A stretch of DNA of 64,000 nucleotides, from assembly GCF_001571775.1 (NCBI RefSeq), contig NZ_LRVM01000001.1, positions 124,001 to 188,000 of the forward strand. Reading direction: 5' to 3'. The notes beneath the pieces were generated by a model. It was not told the DNA's origin. It saw nothing but the letters and a program-made list of their open reading frames with translations, and did not search any database. The translations under genes were made by a program, and so were the position numbers. Shown here in pieces: positions 49,959-58,972 of this stretch. The stretch's first letter is position 1. Each line of letters opens with the position of its first letter. This DNA comes from Anaerotignum neopropionicum (GTDB lineage Bacteria; Bacillota; Clostridia; Lachnospirales; Anaerotignaceae).

Positions 49959-51551
49959 TTACTCTTCAAAATCCGCCCCAGGGAAATAGCTGCCCAAAAG
50001 GCTTGCAAATTCAGCATCCTTGGCCCTATCCTCCGCCTTGCCATAGGTTGCTTCATACCAGCGGTCGTACTCCTCTTTGGAGACGGTTCGCAGCTCAAAG
50101 GCCTTGCCCATTGCTTTTTCTATCAAGGCTTCAATTTTTTCCATGTTTTTATGCAGCATATCCGCCAAAGCAGCATAGGCACAAACCAAATAAACGCAAT
50201 CATCCTCTTTAAAAGCAAGCTCAATCTGCTTTAACTGACTTTTTAAAATGGGGTCCTCCACCTCGTTACGCAATAAAGGCCATTCCTCTTTTAATTTTTT
50301 CCTGTCCTCTGGAAGGGCAGGTGGCTTTTTCTTGGGCTTTGGCCTTTCCTGTTTTTCTGCCTTGCCCTCTGACGGCTGCACTTGAACCTTCACCCCTTGG
50401 GCAACCTGCCGCTCCAAGCCTGCAATTCTTGCAGCCAGGGCAGTTACATCCGTTTGTGTCCACGGAGAGCACAGGCGCAAAAGCTCAACCTCCAACAAAA
50501 TCCGCTCGTTGGCACTGTAACGCATATCACTTTGCAAATAAGAGAAGCGTTCGATGAAAAAAATGGCTTCCTGGGGGGACAAAAACGCACCGCACCCCTT
50601 TAAACGCTCCAAACTTTCACCGGAAAGATCCAACACTGCCGCTGCATCACCAATGGTTACCACCATTAAAAAATTACGCAGATGTGTTAAATATTCGGAA
50701 ACAAACTGTTTAATATCTCTGCCGGAGAGGAGCATCTCCTCCACCAGCTCCATGACACGGTGGCTGTCCTTTTTGCCCAGCGCCTTTGTCATTTCAAACA
50801 GCACCGTTTGATCCACCGCACCCATCACATCCAAAACCATCTCCAGCGTAACCTGCTCCCCGCTGTAAAAAGCAAGGCATTGATCCAAAATGCTTAAGGA
50901 ATCACGCATGGAGCCATCCCCTAGCTGCGCCACATAACGCACTGCTTCGGGGGTAATGTGCTGTCCCTCCTCCGCCAAATAGCCCATGAGGGTTTTAGCA
51001 ATATCCTCCGTGGTAATCCTTCTGAAATCAAACCGCTGACACCGAGAAAGAATAGTGGCAGGCACCTTTTGGGGGTCTGTTGTTGCCAAAATAAAAATAA
51101 CGTGGGCAGGAGGTTCCTCCAGGGTTTTTAATAATGCATTAAACGCACTATTGGAAAGCATATGCACCTCGTCAATAATATAAACCTTATAATATCCCTC
51201 TGTGGGCGGATATTTTACTTCCTCTCTGATTTCCCGTACATTATCCACACTGTTATTGGAGGCTGCATCAATTTCCATGACATTCATGCTTCTGCCTTGC
51301 AAAATATCCCTGCATAGGGCACATTCGTTGCAAGGCTCCCCCTCTTGGGTGGGAGAAAGGCAGTTGATGGCACGGGAAAATATTTTTGCGGTGGAGGTTT
51401 TACCTGTCCCTCTTGTGCCGCAAAACAAATAGGCATGGGAAACCCTTCCTGTTTTGATTTGGTTTTTCAGCGTTTTTACAATATGCTCTTGTCCAATCAC
51501 ACCGGCAAAAGTATTGGGTCTGAATTTTCTATATAGCGCCGTATAAGACAT
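49959..51551 (-). CDS. dnaX: DNA polymerase III subunit gamma/tau DnaX
   Basis: DnaX is the clamp-loader ATPase that also holds the polymerase cores. The 530-residue product has Walker A (GTRGTGKTSTAK, about residues 43-54), the four-cysteine zinc module, Walker B (VYIIDEVHMLS), sensor 1 (ILATTDPQKVP) and a charged C-terminal region (PKKKPPALPEDRKKLKEEW) of tau type. ATG 51551 follows AAAGGAGG; the in-frame codons up to 51611 are upstream leader. First gene of dnaX-ybaB-recR. Confidence 0.97.
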   Translation of the reverse strand: MSYTALYRKFRPNTFAGVIGQEHIVKTLKNQIKTGRVSHAYLFCGTRGTGKTSTAKIFSRAINCLSPTQEGEPCNECALCRDILQGRSMNVMEIDAASNNSVDNVREIREEVKYPPTEGYYKVYIIDEVHMLSNSAFNALLKTLEEPPAHVIFILATTDPQKVPATILSRCQRFDFRRITTEDIAKTLMGYLAEEGQHITPEAVRYVAQLGDGSMRDSLSILDQCLAFYSGEQVTLEMVLDVMGAVDQTVLFEMTKALGKKDSHRVMELVEEMLLSGRDIKQFVSEYLTHLRNFLMVVTIGDAAAVLDLSGESLERLKGCGAFLSPQEAIFFIERFSYLQSDMRYSANERILLEVELLRLCSPWTQTDVTALAARIAGLERQVAQGVKVQVQPSEGKAEKQERPKPKKKPPALPEDRKKLKEEWPLLRNEVEDPILKSQLKQIELAFKEDDCVYLVCAYAALADMLHKNMEKIEALIEKAMGKAFELRTVSKEEYDRWYEATYGKAEDRAKDAEFASLLGSYFPGADFEE

Positions 51552-51610
51552 GGTCTGCCTCCTTTTTATTCTTACGTCAGTATACCATATTGCTGAAAAA
51601 ATGAAAAGCA

Positions 51611-51805
51611 AAGTTCAAGACCTTGGGCTTTGCCCAAATAAGTTCAAGACCTTGGGCTTTGCCCAAACCTACTTGCTTTTTGTAAAAAGCAAGACCAAAA
51701 ACTTTTATAGAACCCGCATTCTATGCGGGTTCAGGTGGGTCAAGGGTGCAACCCTTGTGGGTGTTTGAGGGCAAAACCCTCAAGGTTTTGACCTTGTCCT
51801 TGTCT
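51611..51805. repeat. Mosaic intergenic repeat (short tandem A', D and A)
   Basis: 51611-51638 and 51640-51667 are two copies of AAGTTCAAGACCTTGGGC-TTTGCCCAAA at a 29-base period. 51668-51735 has a hairpin (TTGCTTTTT/AAAAAGCAA) and ACCCGCAT/ATGCGGGT followed by CAGGTGGGTCAAGG. 51736-51805 is an inverted module A. No gene is seen. Confidence 0.75.
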
Positions 51806-51809
51806 CAAG

Positions 51810-51843
51810 AAAAAAAAGCAGGTACCAGTAAACTGATCTCTGC
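51810..51843 (-). terminator. Terminator of the SRP RNA gene
   Basis: On the minus strand GCAG...CAGT and ACTG...CTGC form an interrupted stem followed by eight T residues, about 45 bases after the mature RNA end. Confidence 0.75.
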
Positions 51844-51889
51844 CTTTTCATATTTTTTTGAAACAATCCATTTAGGATTTTTATAGGAA

Positions 51890-52154
51890 TCCGTGCATCT
51901 GTTTTTGTTACAACGCCCAACACGTTACCGTGTTCCACGACTCCTCCTCAGCACCCTTACAACACACAGAAGTAGACTGCTTAGTGCTGCTGCCTTCCGA
52001 CCCTGACACGATTCACAGGCTCCTATTGCGTAAGACCAAAGCATCAACGCCGTTTTCCACGGGCAGGCTGTCAAGCGCTGTACCGAGAACAGACATCACC
52101 CTCACTATAGCGGATTGTGAGTACAGGGCACCGCTGCCTCCCCGGCTAGCACGG
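51890..52154 (-). ncRNA. ffs: Signal recognition particle RNA, large Bacillus/Clostridium type
   Basis: The minus strand starts with CCGTGCTAGCCGGGGAGG followed by GCGGTGCCCTGTACTC and GCAATC-like CACAATCCGC, the same 5' domain as the roughly 270-base B. subtilis scRNA. The Ffh-binding domain IV motif GTCAGGGTCGGAAGGCAGCAGCACT is at about 52005-51981, in the family's GGTCCGGAAGGAAGCAGC position. The 3' end GCACGG (51896-51891) pairs with the 5' CCGTGC. The length of about 265 bases includes the Alu domain. It targets secreted and membrane proteins. Confidence 0.95.
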
Positions 52155-52186
52155 AAATATTACCAAAATTATTTTTTCTATTCCAA

Positions 52187-52228
52187 ATTATATCCTTCAT
52201 CTGAAATATTATATCCTTCATCTGAAAT
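52187..52228 (-). repeat. Tandem 21-bp repeat with a -10-like element, upstream of ffs
   Basis: Two exact copies of a 21-base unit whose minus strand reads ATTTCAGATGAAGGATATAAT. Each carries a TATAAT, at 34-60 bases upstream of the SRP RNA. No good -35 stands 17 bases before either, so promoter function is possible but unproven. Confidence 0.7.
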
Positions 52229-52251
52229 AGCCTTATTAGTATAACCGTTTT

Positions 52252-52731
52252 TTATTTTTCTGTCAACAAGGACGTGCCATTTTTCCGAAACCTTCTAAAA
52301 AATAAGCGCATTAATTCGCTGCACTCCTCCTGCAAAATCCCTTCCTCCACAGCCACCTGATGGTTAAATCTCGGCTCGTTTAGAATGTTTAAAATAGAAC
52401 CTGCACAGCCTGCCTTACTGTTTCTTGTACCAAAAACTACCTTTGGTATTCTTGCCTGCACAATGGCTCCCGAACACATGGGGCACGGCTCAACGGTAAC
52501 ATAAAGCGTGCAGTCCTCCAGCCGCCAATCCCCAACAATATCTGCCGCCTTGTTAATGGCATCCATTTCCGCATGACGCAGGGGATTTTTTGCGGTATTT
52601 CGTAAATTATAGCCACGGGCAATGATTTCCCCATCTCTCACCATAACCGCCCCTATGGGCACTTCACCTGCATCAAAGGCTTTTTGGGCTTCCAGCAGTG
52701 CCTCTTTCATAAATTTCTCAGAATCTTCCAT
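52252..52731 (-). CDS. tadA: tRNA-specific adenosine deaminase TadA
   Basis: TadA converts the wobble adenosine of tRNA-Arg(ACG) to inosine. The 159-residue product has the zinc-binding, catalytic HAEMDAI (His-x-Glu, about residues 54-60) and PCPMCSGAIVQARI motifs (about 84-97), and KFMKEALLEAQKAFDAGEVP at the start. It stands next to ffs and dnaX as in many Firmicutes. Confidence 0.96.
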   Translation of the reverse strand: MEDSEKFMKEALLEAQKAFDAGEVPIGAVMVRDGEIIARGYNLRNTAKNPLRHAEMDAINKAADIVGDWRLEDCTLYVTVEPCPMCSGAIVQARIPKVVFGTRNSKAGCAGSILNILNEPRFNHQVAVEEGILQEECSELMRLFFRRFRKNGTSLLTEK

Positions 52732-52750
52732 CCTGCTTCCTTTCCTAATC

Positions 52751-54070
52751 CTAACGGGTTTGAGAGAGAAATAGGCTGCCTCTTCCGTCTTCCCCGTCTG
52801 CTATATTCCAATAGTCATCTATGCCATCGCCATTCCAGTCGCAAGGATAAATTGCCTGTCCATATTGAATATCCTCATTGGAAGAACGCAGTCCACGCTC
52901 CGTTAAAATATAACGGATGGTGGTTCCTGTGGCATCACAAATATAAATCTCCTTCACCCCATCGCCATTTAAATCTCCACTGTATAAAGAACCATACAGG
53001 CTTTCCACCCCCAAATGGGTGCTCCAAAGCTTTAATAATCCCGTTTCCAAGTGCTGATATACATATAAATCCATGCCATCGGTCATGAGATATTCCATAA
53101 CCCCATTTCCATCCAAATCCGTAATTTGGCACTGGGTTACTCTGTGGCGCAGAATTTCCCGTCGCGTTCTTTGCCAGCCGTCTTCTCCCATTTCATAGGT
53201 CTCCATTGCCTGTCCCGTAAACACAAACAGCTTTCCGTTTTCCGAGGCTAATGCCGCGCAGCCTTCACTCTCCAAAGAAATTTCCGACACAGAGCGTGAG
53301 GAGGAATCATAAAAAACCACTTTTTCCGTCAACAAAGCATCCTCTCCAGCGTTCTTCTCCGTCTTTTCTGCCATAAGCACCGCAAGAAACTCCTCATCAT
53401 CGGTTTCCACATAAGCAGCAGAGATGGCTCCCAATCCACCCTGCGGTGTTATAGTACGCAGTCTGCTGATTGTATTGCCCCAAAGGCGATACAGCTCCAC
53501 CCTGTCATTTTGTATGGACGCAGCAACGCTGTCGGAGCTTTTTGTCACAAAGCCGTCTGCCGGTAAATTTCCGCTGTATTCTCTATATTGGGTGTTCATA
53601 CCCGTCCAGTTTTCATAGGCAGTAAAATTTCCATTTGCCAAAAACGGATTTCTCTCTCGCAAGCTATAGGGCTCGTCCTTGTAACCGCCAATATAATATA
53701 TCCCTACAAGCTGCTTATTTACAAAAATACAATTTAATTCCCCTGCCCCATCCCCGTTGTAATGCAGCAGTTTGGCCATGGCCATGATGCATTGGCTGCC
53801 CGAAACAGCCTTCAGCGAATATCCTGCATCCTGGGAAGCAGTAAACAAAAGGGCATTGTCCTGGTTGTCCTCGGGAACCTCGCCGCCGCGGAAGGTTAGG
53901 CTGTCTTTATCATAGCTCCAATAAAATTCATCCATCACACCATCAATTTGCTTAAGATAGGCCTCTTGCTCTGCGGCGGATAAGCTTATACTTTGATCCT
54001 TTTTATCATTGCTGCAACCTGTCATGCAAAATAAACATAATCCCACCAACAGACAAATCGTTTTTTTCAT
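52751..54070 (-). CDS. Lipoprotein with C-terminal D-x-[DN]-G-[DN]-G repeats
   Basis: The 439-residue precursor has a lipobox ending at Cys19 (LFCMTGC) and should be anchored to the outside of the membrane. In the C-terminal third three acidic loops stand at regular distances, DLDGNGVMEY, DLNGDGVKEI and DWNGDGIDDY, typical of VCBS/FG-GAP beta-propeller-type calcium loops; a fourth, weaker one (HYNGDGAGEL) is near residue 105. No enzymatic motif is seen. It is in front of tadA with 19 bases between. Confidence 0.8.
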   Translation of the reverse strand: MKKTICLLVGLCLFCMTGCSNDKKDQSISLSAAEQEAYLKQIDGVMDEFYWSYDKDSLTFRGGEVPEDNQDNALLFTASQDAGYSLKAVSGSQCIMAMAKLLHYNGDGAGELNCIFVNKQLVGIYYIGGYKDEPYSLRERNPFLANGNFTAYENWTGMNTQYREYSGNLPADGFVTKSSDSVAASIQNDRVELYRLWGNTISRLRTITPQGGLGAISAAYVETDDEEFLAVLMAEKTEKNAGEDALLTEKVVFYDSSSRSVSEISLESEGCAALASENGKLFVFTGQAMETYEMGEDGWQRTRREILRHRVTQCQITDLDGNGVMEYLMTDGMDLYVYQHLETGLLKLWSTHLGVESLYGSLYSGDLNGDGVKEIYICDATGTTIRYILTERGLRSSNEDIQYGQAIYPCDWNGDGIDDYWNIADGEDGRGSLFLSQTR

Positions 54071-54224
54071 GATCTCATTCCTCTCAAAGGCTTGTTAAGA
54101 CTTCGTTTTTATCCTAAGTAAAACGGGGCCCTGCGGAAAACCTTTTATATTTTCCTATGTTTCTTGCCATCCTTATGCATCCATTTGTTCTCTATTATAT
54201 AATAAGTCCTTACATTTTTCAATT

Positions 54225-54758
54225 TCATTTTCCAAAAGCCATTCCCACCAGAAGAACAGCGGCAATAACCCCTGCAAAATTAGCAAGTAAAGCGCAGGGA
54301 AGGGTATATCGCGTCTTTCTTATACCTACGGATAAAAAATACAGGCTCATGGTGTAAAACACCGTTTCCGTGCAGCTCATCATAACGGAAGAAACCCGTC
54401 CCAAAAAGGAATCTGGCCCAAAATTGCGGAAAATATCCAGCAAAAGCCCTGTGGCCGCCGAGGAGGAAACCAATCGTATTAGGCTAAGCGGTGCCAATTC
54501 CGCAGGAAACCCCACTCTCTGGGCCAAAGGGCGGATAAAATTTGTCAAAATATCCAAAAGCCCTCCGGAACGAAACACCTCCACAGCAACAATTAAACCA
54601 ATTAATGTGGGCAGAATTTCAACCACTGTTTTCAGCCCATCTTTTGCCCCCTCCAGAAAAGTTTCATATATTTTTACTTTTTTTAAGCATCCAAAGCATA
54701 CGATAAATAAAACCGTAACAGGGATAATAAAGTCGGAAATTACCAATAGCAGCCGCAT
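54225..54758 (-). CDS. spmB: Spore maturation protein SpmB
   Basis: SpmB and SpmA are needed for spore core dehydration. The 177-residue membrane protein has the family features YETFLEGAKDGLKTVVEILPTLIG and the TGLLLDIFRNFGPDSFLGR loop followed by VSSVMMSCTETVFYTMSLYF, the gate-domain fold. It begins four bases after spmA. Confidence 0.93.
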   Translation of the reverse strand: MRLLLVISDFIIPVTVLFIVCFGCLKKVKIYETFLEGAKDGLKTVVEILPTLIGLIVAVEVFRSGGLLDILTNFIRPLAQRVGFPAELAPLSLIRLVSSSAATGLLLDIFRNFGPDSFLGRVSSVMMSCTETVFYTMSLYFLSVGIRKTRYTLPCALLANFAGVIAAVLLVGMAFGK

Positions 54759-54762
54759 TTTT

Positions 54763-55347
54763 TCACCCCACCTTATCCATTATTTTTGCCGCAAGCATTC
54801 CTACGAGGGTGGTGATGAGTGTAGCCACAATACCCACCCCCACAATTTCCGCCGGTGCTTGAGAACCGAATTCCGTACGATACGCCAAAATATTTACCGT
54901 AACCAGCTGTAAGGAGGACATATTTATCGTAAGAAACATGCACATTGCTCCTGTGGCACATTCCTTTTCTTTATTTAGCTTTTGCAGCTCCTTCATTGCC
55001 ATAAGCCCTGCCGGCGTAGCCGCCCACCCCAAGCCCAAAAAATTTGCGGCAAAATTGGCCGCAATATATTGTCTGGCCTTATGGTTCCTGGGTACCGAGG
55101 GGAATAAAAAATCCATGGCCGGCGTTAGTTTTACCGATAGGCTGTCAATCATGCCGCCTTTTTCCGCTATTTTTAATACCCCAGACCACATGGCCACCAC
55201 GCCACCCATAGTAATTGCCAACTCTACGGCACTTTTGCCGCCGCTTATAACCGCCGCCGTAACCATATCCATGCGCCCCAAGGCCGCCCCGGTTAAAATT
55301 CCGCCTATGATAAAAAATCCCCATATCGCATCCAGCAATGCCCTCAC
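54763..55347 (-). CDS. spmA: Spore maturation protein SpmA
   Basis: The 194-residue nucleoside-gate-like membrane protein has helices at about 5-25, 45-60, 110-130 and 160-185 and the motifs SGGKSAVELAITMGGVVAMW and LGWAATPAGLMAMKELQ. Upstream (55348-55580) lies a divergent promoter region. Operon with spmB. Confidence 0.94.
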   Translation of the reverse strand: MRALLDAIWGFFIIGGILTGAALGRMDMVTAAVISGGKSAVELAITMGGVVAMWSGVLKIAEKGGMIDSLSVKLTPAMDFLFPSVPRNHKARQYIAANFAANFLGLGWAATPAGLMAMKELQKLNKEKECATGAMCMFLTINMSSLQLVTVNILAYRTEFGSQAPAEIVGVGIVATLITTLVGMLAAKIMDKVG

Positions 55348-55581
55348 CTCCTGTTCTTTTAATTCTGTTCTTTTATTCTATGCTTGTACCCTGTGGGTTC
55401 ATGTCAGAAGCTTTTCCAAAATTCAAAATTTTCCTTTTAAAAAACGTACCAATAACACAGTGTTATGTATACCAAAAATAAAATTATAATTGATCAGAAC
55501 CCCCTGTTTCTCAAATATTTTTGATTATCTTAAAAAATTTCAAATTTTTGGATTTTTCCTTATGTTCCCAGTAATTTTTTG

Positions 55582-55610
55582 TTGTAATTTGTCAAATTTC
55601 ATGCTAAACT
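55582..55610 (+). promoter_or_regulatory. Candidate promoter of the AbrB-like gene
   Basis: TTGTAA (55582-55587) and TAAACT (55605-55610) with a 17-base spacer, 65 bases before the start codon. The 55348-55580 region before it is AT-rich with no gene. Confidence 0.5.
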
Positions 55611-55674
55611 CTTTCTTAAGTTACAGCTTTGTTTGGGACTGCTAATGAAAAAATACAATCCAGAGGTGAAACAC

Positions 55675-55935
55675 ATGAAATCTACAGGTATCGTACGTAA
55701 AGTTGACGAATTGGGGAGAGTTGTACTGCCTATCGAATTGCGCAGAAATATGGGAATCGAAATTAAGGATTCTTTGGAAATCTTTGTGGAGGAAGATTCC
55801 ATTGTACTTAAAAAATACGAACCCGCTGATATTTTCTCCGGTAGTATGGAGGAACTTATCGAGTACAAGGGCAAAAAAGTTTCTAAGGCTTCTATCTTAG
55901 AATTGGCAAAGCTTGCAGGCTTTGAGATGAAATAA
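55675..55935 (+). CDS. AbrB/SpoVT-family transcription regulator
   Basis: The 86-residue protein has the swapped-hairpin DNA-binding domain STGIVRKVDELGRVVLPIEL-R at its start, characteristic of AbrB, Abh and SpoVT, followed by DSLEIFVEEDSIVLKKYEP. Such proteins act as transition-state or sporulation regulators. The C-terminal part (about 52-86) is its own dimerisation region. AGAGGTG precedes ATG 55675; an in-frame ATG at 55633 is less likely. Confidence 0.92.
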   Translation: MKSTGIVRKVDELGRVVLPIELRRNMGIEIKDSLEIFVEEDSIVLKKYEPADIFSGSMEELIEYKGKKVSKASILELAKLAGFEMK

Positions 55936-55950
55936 TTCGTTAAACAGCCA

Positions 55951-55986
55951 AAATGCCGCTTTTCTTTAAGGAAAAGCGGCATTTTT
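55951..55986 (+). terminator. Terminator after the AbrB-like gene
   Basis: AATGCCGCTTTTC and GAAAAGCGGCATT pair with a short loop, followed by TTTATTG. Confidence 0.92.
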
Positions 55987-56062
55987 ATTGACAAAACTGT
56001 ATTGCATCTCATAAAATAGAGCTATTGTGATTATTTTTTGACAAACGAAAGGTGGATACTAT

Positions 56063-56875
56063 ATGAATACAACGTTTCAAGGCAGTAAGGATTATGTTGC
56101 AAGTGACGAGTTGATGCGTTCTGTTAATATTGCCATTGCGCTTCAAAAGCCATTGCTCATTAAGGGTGAACCGGGTACTGGTAAAACAATGCTGGCAGAA
56201 GCAATTTCCGCCGCATTGGGAAAGAAACTGATAATTTGGAATATTAAATCCACAACAAAGGCACAGGATGGCCTTTATGTTTATGATGTGGTACAGCGTC
56301 TTTACGACAGTCAGTTTGGCAATGAAGGTGTAGATGATATCAAAAAATATGTTAAGCTGGGGAAGCTGGGCGAGGCTTTTTCTGGGGACGAGCAGGTGAT
56401 TTTGCTCATTGATGAAATTGATAAGGCGGATTTGGAATTCCCCAACGACTTGCTTTGGGAATTGGATAAAATGGAGTTCTATATCCCGGAAACAAAGGAA
56501 ACGGTGAAGGCAAAGCAACGTCCCATTGTAATTATTACCTCAAATGCAGAAAAAGAGCTGCCCGATGCCTTTTTGCGCCGCTGTATTTTCCACTACATTG
56601 AATTCCCCAACGAGGAGCAGATGAGGGAAATCATCGCCGTTCATTATCAAGATATTGAGGAGCATTTATTACAACAGGTTATGGACACCTTCTATTGGAT
56701 CAGGGATTTGTATAATATCCAGAAAAAACCCAGCACCTCAGAGGTAATCGACTGGATTCAAGCCCTTGTGCTTGGCGGAATTGATCCCGAAAAAATCAAA
56801 ACAAAGGTACCTTTTGCCGGAGTATTGCTCAAAAAGAACGAAGATATTGACACCATGAGAAGATATTTAAAGTAA
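56063..56875 (+). CDS. MoxR-type AAA ATPase
   Basis: The 270-residue ATPase has Walker A (GEPGTGKTML, about residues 35-44), Walker B (VILLIDEIDKAD), sensor 1 (IVIITSNAEKELPDAF) and the arginine finger region (LRRCIFHYIEFP). MoxR proteins work as chaperones with a VWA-domain partner, which here is the next gene, 16 bases on. GAAAGGTGG precedes ATG 56063. Confidence 0.93.
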   Translation: MNTTFQGSKDYVASDELMRSVNIAIALQKPLLIKGEPGTGKTMLAEAISAALGKKLIIWNIKSTTKAQDGLYVYDVVQRLYDSQFGNEGVDDIKKYVKLGKLGEAFSGDEQVILLIDEIDKADLEFPNDLLWELDKMEFYIPETKETVKAKQRPIVIITSNAEKELPDAFLRRCIFHYIEFPNEEQMREIIAVHYQDIEEHLLQQVMDTFYWIRDLYNIQKKPSTSEVIDWIQALVLGGIDPEKIKTKVPFAGVLLKKNEDIDTMRRYLK

Positions 56876-56891
56876 AAGCAGGTGAGCCTAT

Positions 56892-58091
56892 ATGTTTACT
56901 TCATTTTTTTATCTGCTTCGCGCCAGAGGGCTTAAGGTTTCCCTAAACGAGTGGATGTCCTTGGTGGAAGCATTGGATAAGGGGCTTCATGCCTCAAGCT
57001 TTACAGGCTTTTACTATCTTTGCCGCAGTGTTCTTGTAAAAAGCGAGGCAGACTTTGATAAATTTGACGGTGCTTTCCTTGAGTTCTTTAAGGATATGGA
57101 ATTTGCCACCGACGAATTGCCTCAGGAGCTTTTGGACTGGTTAGAAAAGCCTAAAGATAAGCCGGGAAAAGAGTTTGATATGGCCCGCGCCATGGAAAAC
57201 GAGCGCATTTCCCAAGCTGAAATTCAGAAAATGTTTCAAGAACGGCTGGAGGAGCAAAAGGAGGAGCATAACGGCGGCAGCTATTGGGTTGGCACAGGTG
57301 GTGTTTCCGTTTTTGGCAACAGCGGCTTTAGCCCCCGAGGGATTCGCGTTGGCGGTCAAGGCGGCCAGCGTCGTGCTTTTCAAGTTGCAGGAGAGCGTAA
57401 ATTCCGCGACTTCCGTCAAGATAACACCCTGGATACCCGTCAGTTCCAAGTAGCATTTCGTAAGCTGCGTCAGTTTTCCTCTCGTTCCGAGGAAACAAGA
57501 ACAGAATTTGACATTGACGGAACCATCCGTGAAACCTGTGATAATGCAGGCAGTTTAAAGATCGTTTATGAAAAGCCCAGAAAAAATATGGTTAAGGTTT
57601 TACTGCTGATGGATAGCGGCGGTTCCATGGAATATTACAGCCGCCTTTGCAGCGCACTGTTCCAGGCCGTAAGCAAATCAAGCCATTTTAAGGATTTGCA
57701 GGTATTTTATTTCCATAACTGCATTTATTCCAAAATCTATACCGAGGCGGATTTGCGGCCCAGTAACATCATTTCTACAGATTGGATTTTAAACAATATC
57801 AGCAGTGAATACAAGGTTATTATCGTTGGCGATGCCCAAATGGAGCCCTCCGAGCTTTTAGACCCAAGCTACTATTCCTATGGCGCAAGGGATCAGGTTA
57901 CGGGCTTAGAATGGCTGCAGCGCTTCAAGGAAAAATACCCTCATATTGTTTGGTTAAATCCCTCCGAGCGTCCAACCTGGGGTGGCTGGTGGGCAAAAAC
58001 CTACGATATCATTCACAAGGATTTTGATATGTACCGCTTAACGCTGGAGGATTTAAACACTGCGTTAAAAAAGCTTATGGTTTCCAGATAG
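56892..58091 (+). CDS. VWA-domain protein (CoxE-like), MoxR partner
   Basis: The 399-residue protein has an N-terminal helical region (LRARGLKVSLNEWMSLVEAL), a Gly-rich linker (about 125-165) and a C-terminal von Willebrand A fold. The metal site reads MDSGGSM, where glycine replaces the middle serine of D-x-S-x-S, a variant seen in this subfamily. The pair MoxR-VWA probably remodels or activates an enzyme complex; no client is evident in the neighbourhood. AGGTGAG precedes ATG 56892. Confidence 0.9.
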   Translation: MFTSFFYLLRARGLKVSLNEWMSLVEALDKGLHASSFTGFYYLCRSVLVKSEADFDKFDGAFLEFFKDMEFATDELPQELLDWLEKPKDKPGKEFDMARAMENERISQAEIQKMFQERLEEQKEEHNGGSYWVGTGGVSVFGNSGFSPRGIRVGGQGGQRRAFQVAGERKFRDFRQDNTLDTRQFQVAFRKLRQFSSRSEETRTEFDIDGTIRETCDNAGSLKIVYEKPRKNMVKVLLLMDSGGSMEYYSRLCSALFQAVSKSSHFKDLQVFYFHNCIYSKIYTEADLRPSNIISTDWILNNISSEYKVIIVGDAQMEPSELLDPSYYSYGARDQVTGLEWLQRFKEKYPHIVWLNPSERPTWGGWWAKTYDIIHKDFDMYRLTLEDLNTALKKLMVSR

Positions 58092-58099
58092 TTTAAATT

Positions 58100-58137
58100 G
58101 GCTGTATGGGCATTCTTTGCCGGTACAGTCTTTTTTT
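58100..58137 (+). terminator. Terminator after the VWA gene
   Basis: GGCTGTA...GGC and GCC...TACAGTC pair and run into seven T residues, nine bases after the stop. A second stem (58193-58218, AAGAGTGT..TATC/GATA..ACACCCTT) follows. Confidence 0.85.
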
Positions 58138-58218
58138 GGAAGTTGCCCAAAAACTTCTTAAAAACGGACAAAAAACAGTCGGGAAAAAAAATAAGAGTGT
58201 CTATCTTTTTTCGATAAA

Positions 58219-58972
58219 CACCCTTACTTGCCCAAAAAGGGCCTTTCCAAATCAACTTTGTCATACGCAAAATTCCCTTTTCTAAAGCTGAAATGAATCC
58301 CAGAAAACAGTTTTATCCTCCCCAATGAACTTTCCTAAGGAAAATATAACCTTTCTGTTTTTCAAAAAACACAGCCTCTCCTTTATAAAAAACTAGAGAA
58401 ATGCTTGCTGCTTAAAAAAATTCTGCCAAAGGCTTTTTTTACAATTTTACCCCAATATTATGCCCTTGGAAAAAAGTAATGATTTATGCCTGCTCAAATG
58501 GTTCCCAATACCCATGTTCCCTATGTCATCGGTTTCGTTTTACCAAATTACGCCTCCATATACCCAGATTAGATCAAACCAAAATCGGGAGGGATTTTGG
58601 TTTGATTTTATCCCCTCTTTTCCCTTGCTTCTTATAAGCCTGAGCGCAACTATCCCGTAAGACTTTTGACCATTTTCGATTGCTCCAGCAAACACAATAA
58701 AATGGAAAATTGTAGAGGGAGGTGTACCATAAGGTACGAATTTTTCCTTTTATTGTATCGCTGCAGCTTTCAAGCACGGAAAAACCTTGCAAAATAAATA
58801 ACGATCCGGTTTACGAAAAACAAACTGAACTCCCCTAAACAGGCTTTTTACAAAGAAATTTTATGCAAACATCGTTGTTGGAATATCACCACTGAAAAAA
58901 AGCGTTTTACTATAGATTAGGCTGCAATTTTTTACATACCACGCTTTTTTAGCAGAGACTTGCAAAATTTTA
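58219..58972. other. Gene-free region with a 14-bp inverted repeat
   Basis: No gene is supported between the VWA gene's terminators and the lactate dehydrogenase stop. The clearest structure is a perfect inverted repeat at 58573-58606, arms ATCAAACCAAAATC and GATTTTGGTTTGAT with a GGGAGG loop. The remaining sequence is AT-rich with no promoter or RNA that I can name. Confidence 0.5.

Noticed and set aside
50300-50360. Programmed frameshift site in dnaX
   Set aside because: The AAGAAAAAG run in the lysine-rich region does not match the A-AAA-AAG slippery sequence in frame and no stimulating hairpin was obvious.
58219-58972. Protein genes in the 58.2-58.97 kb gap
   Set aside because: Short frames only, with no ribosome sites or recognisable motifs.
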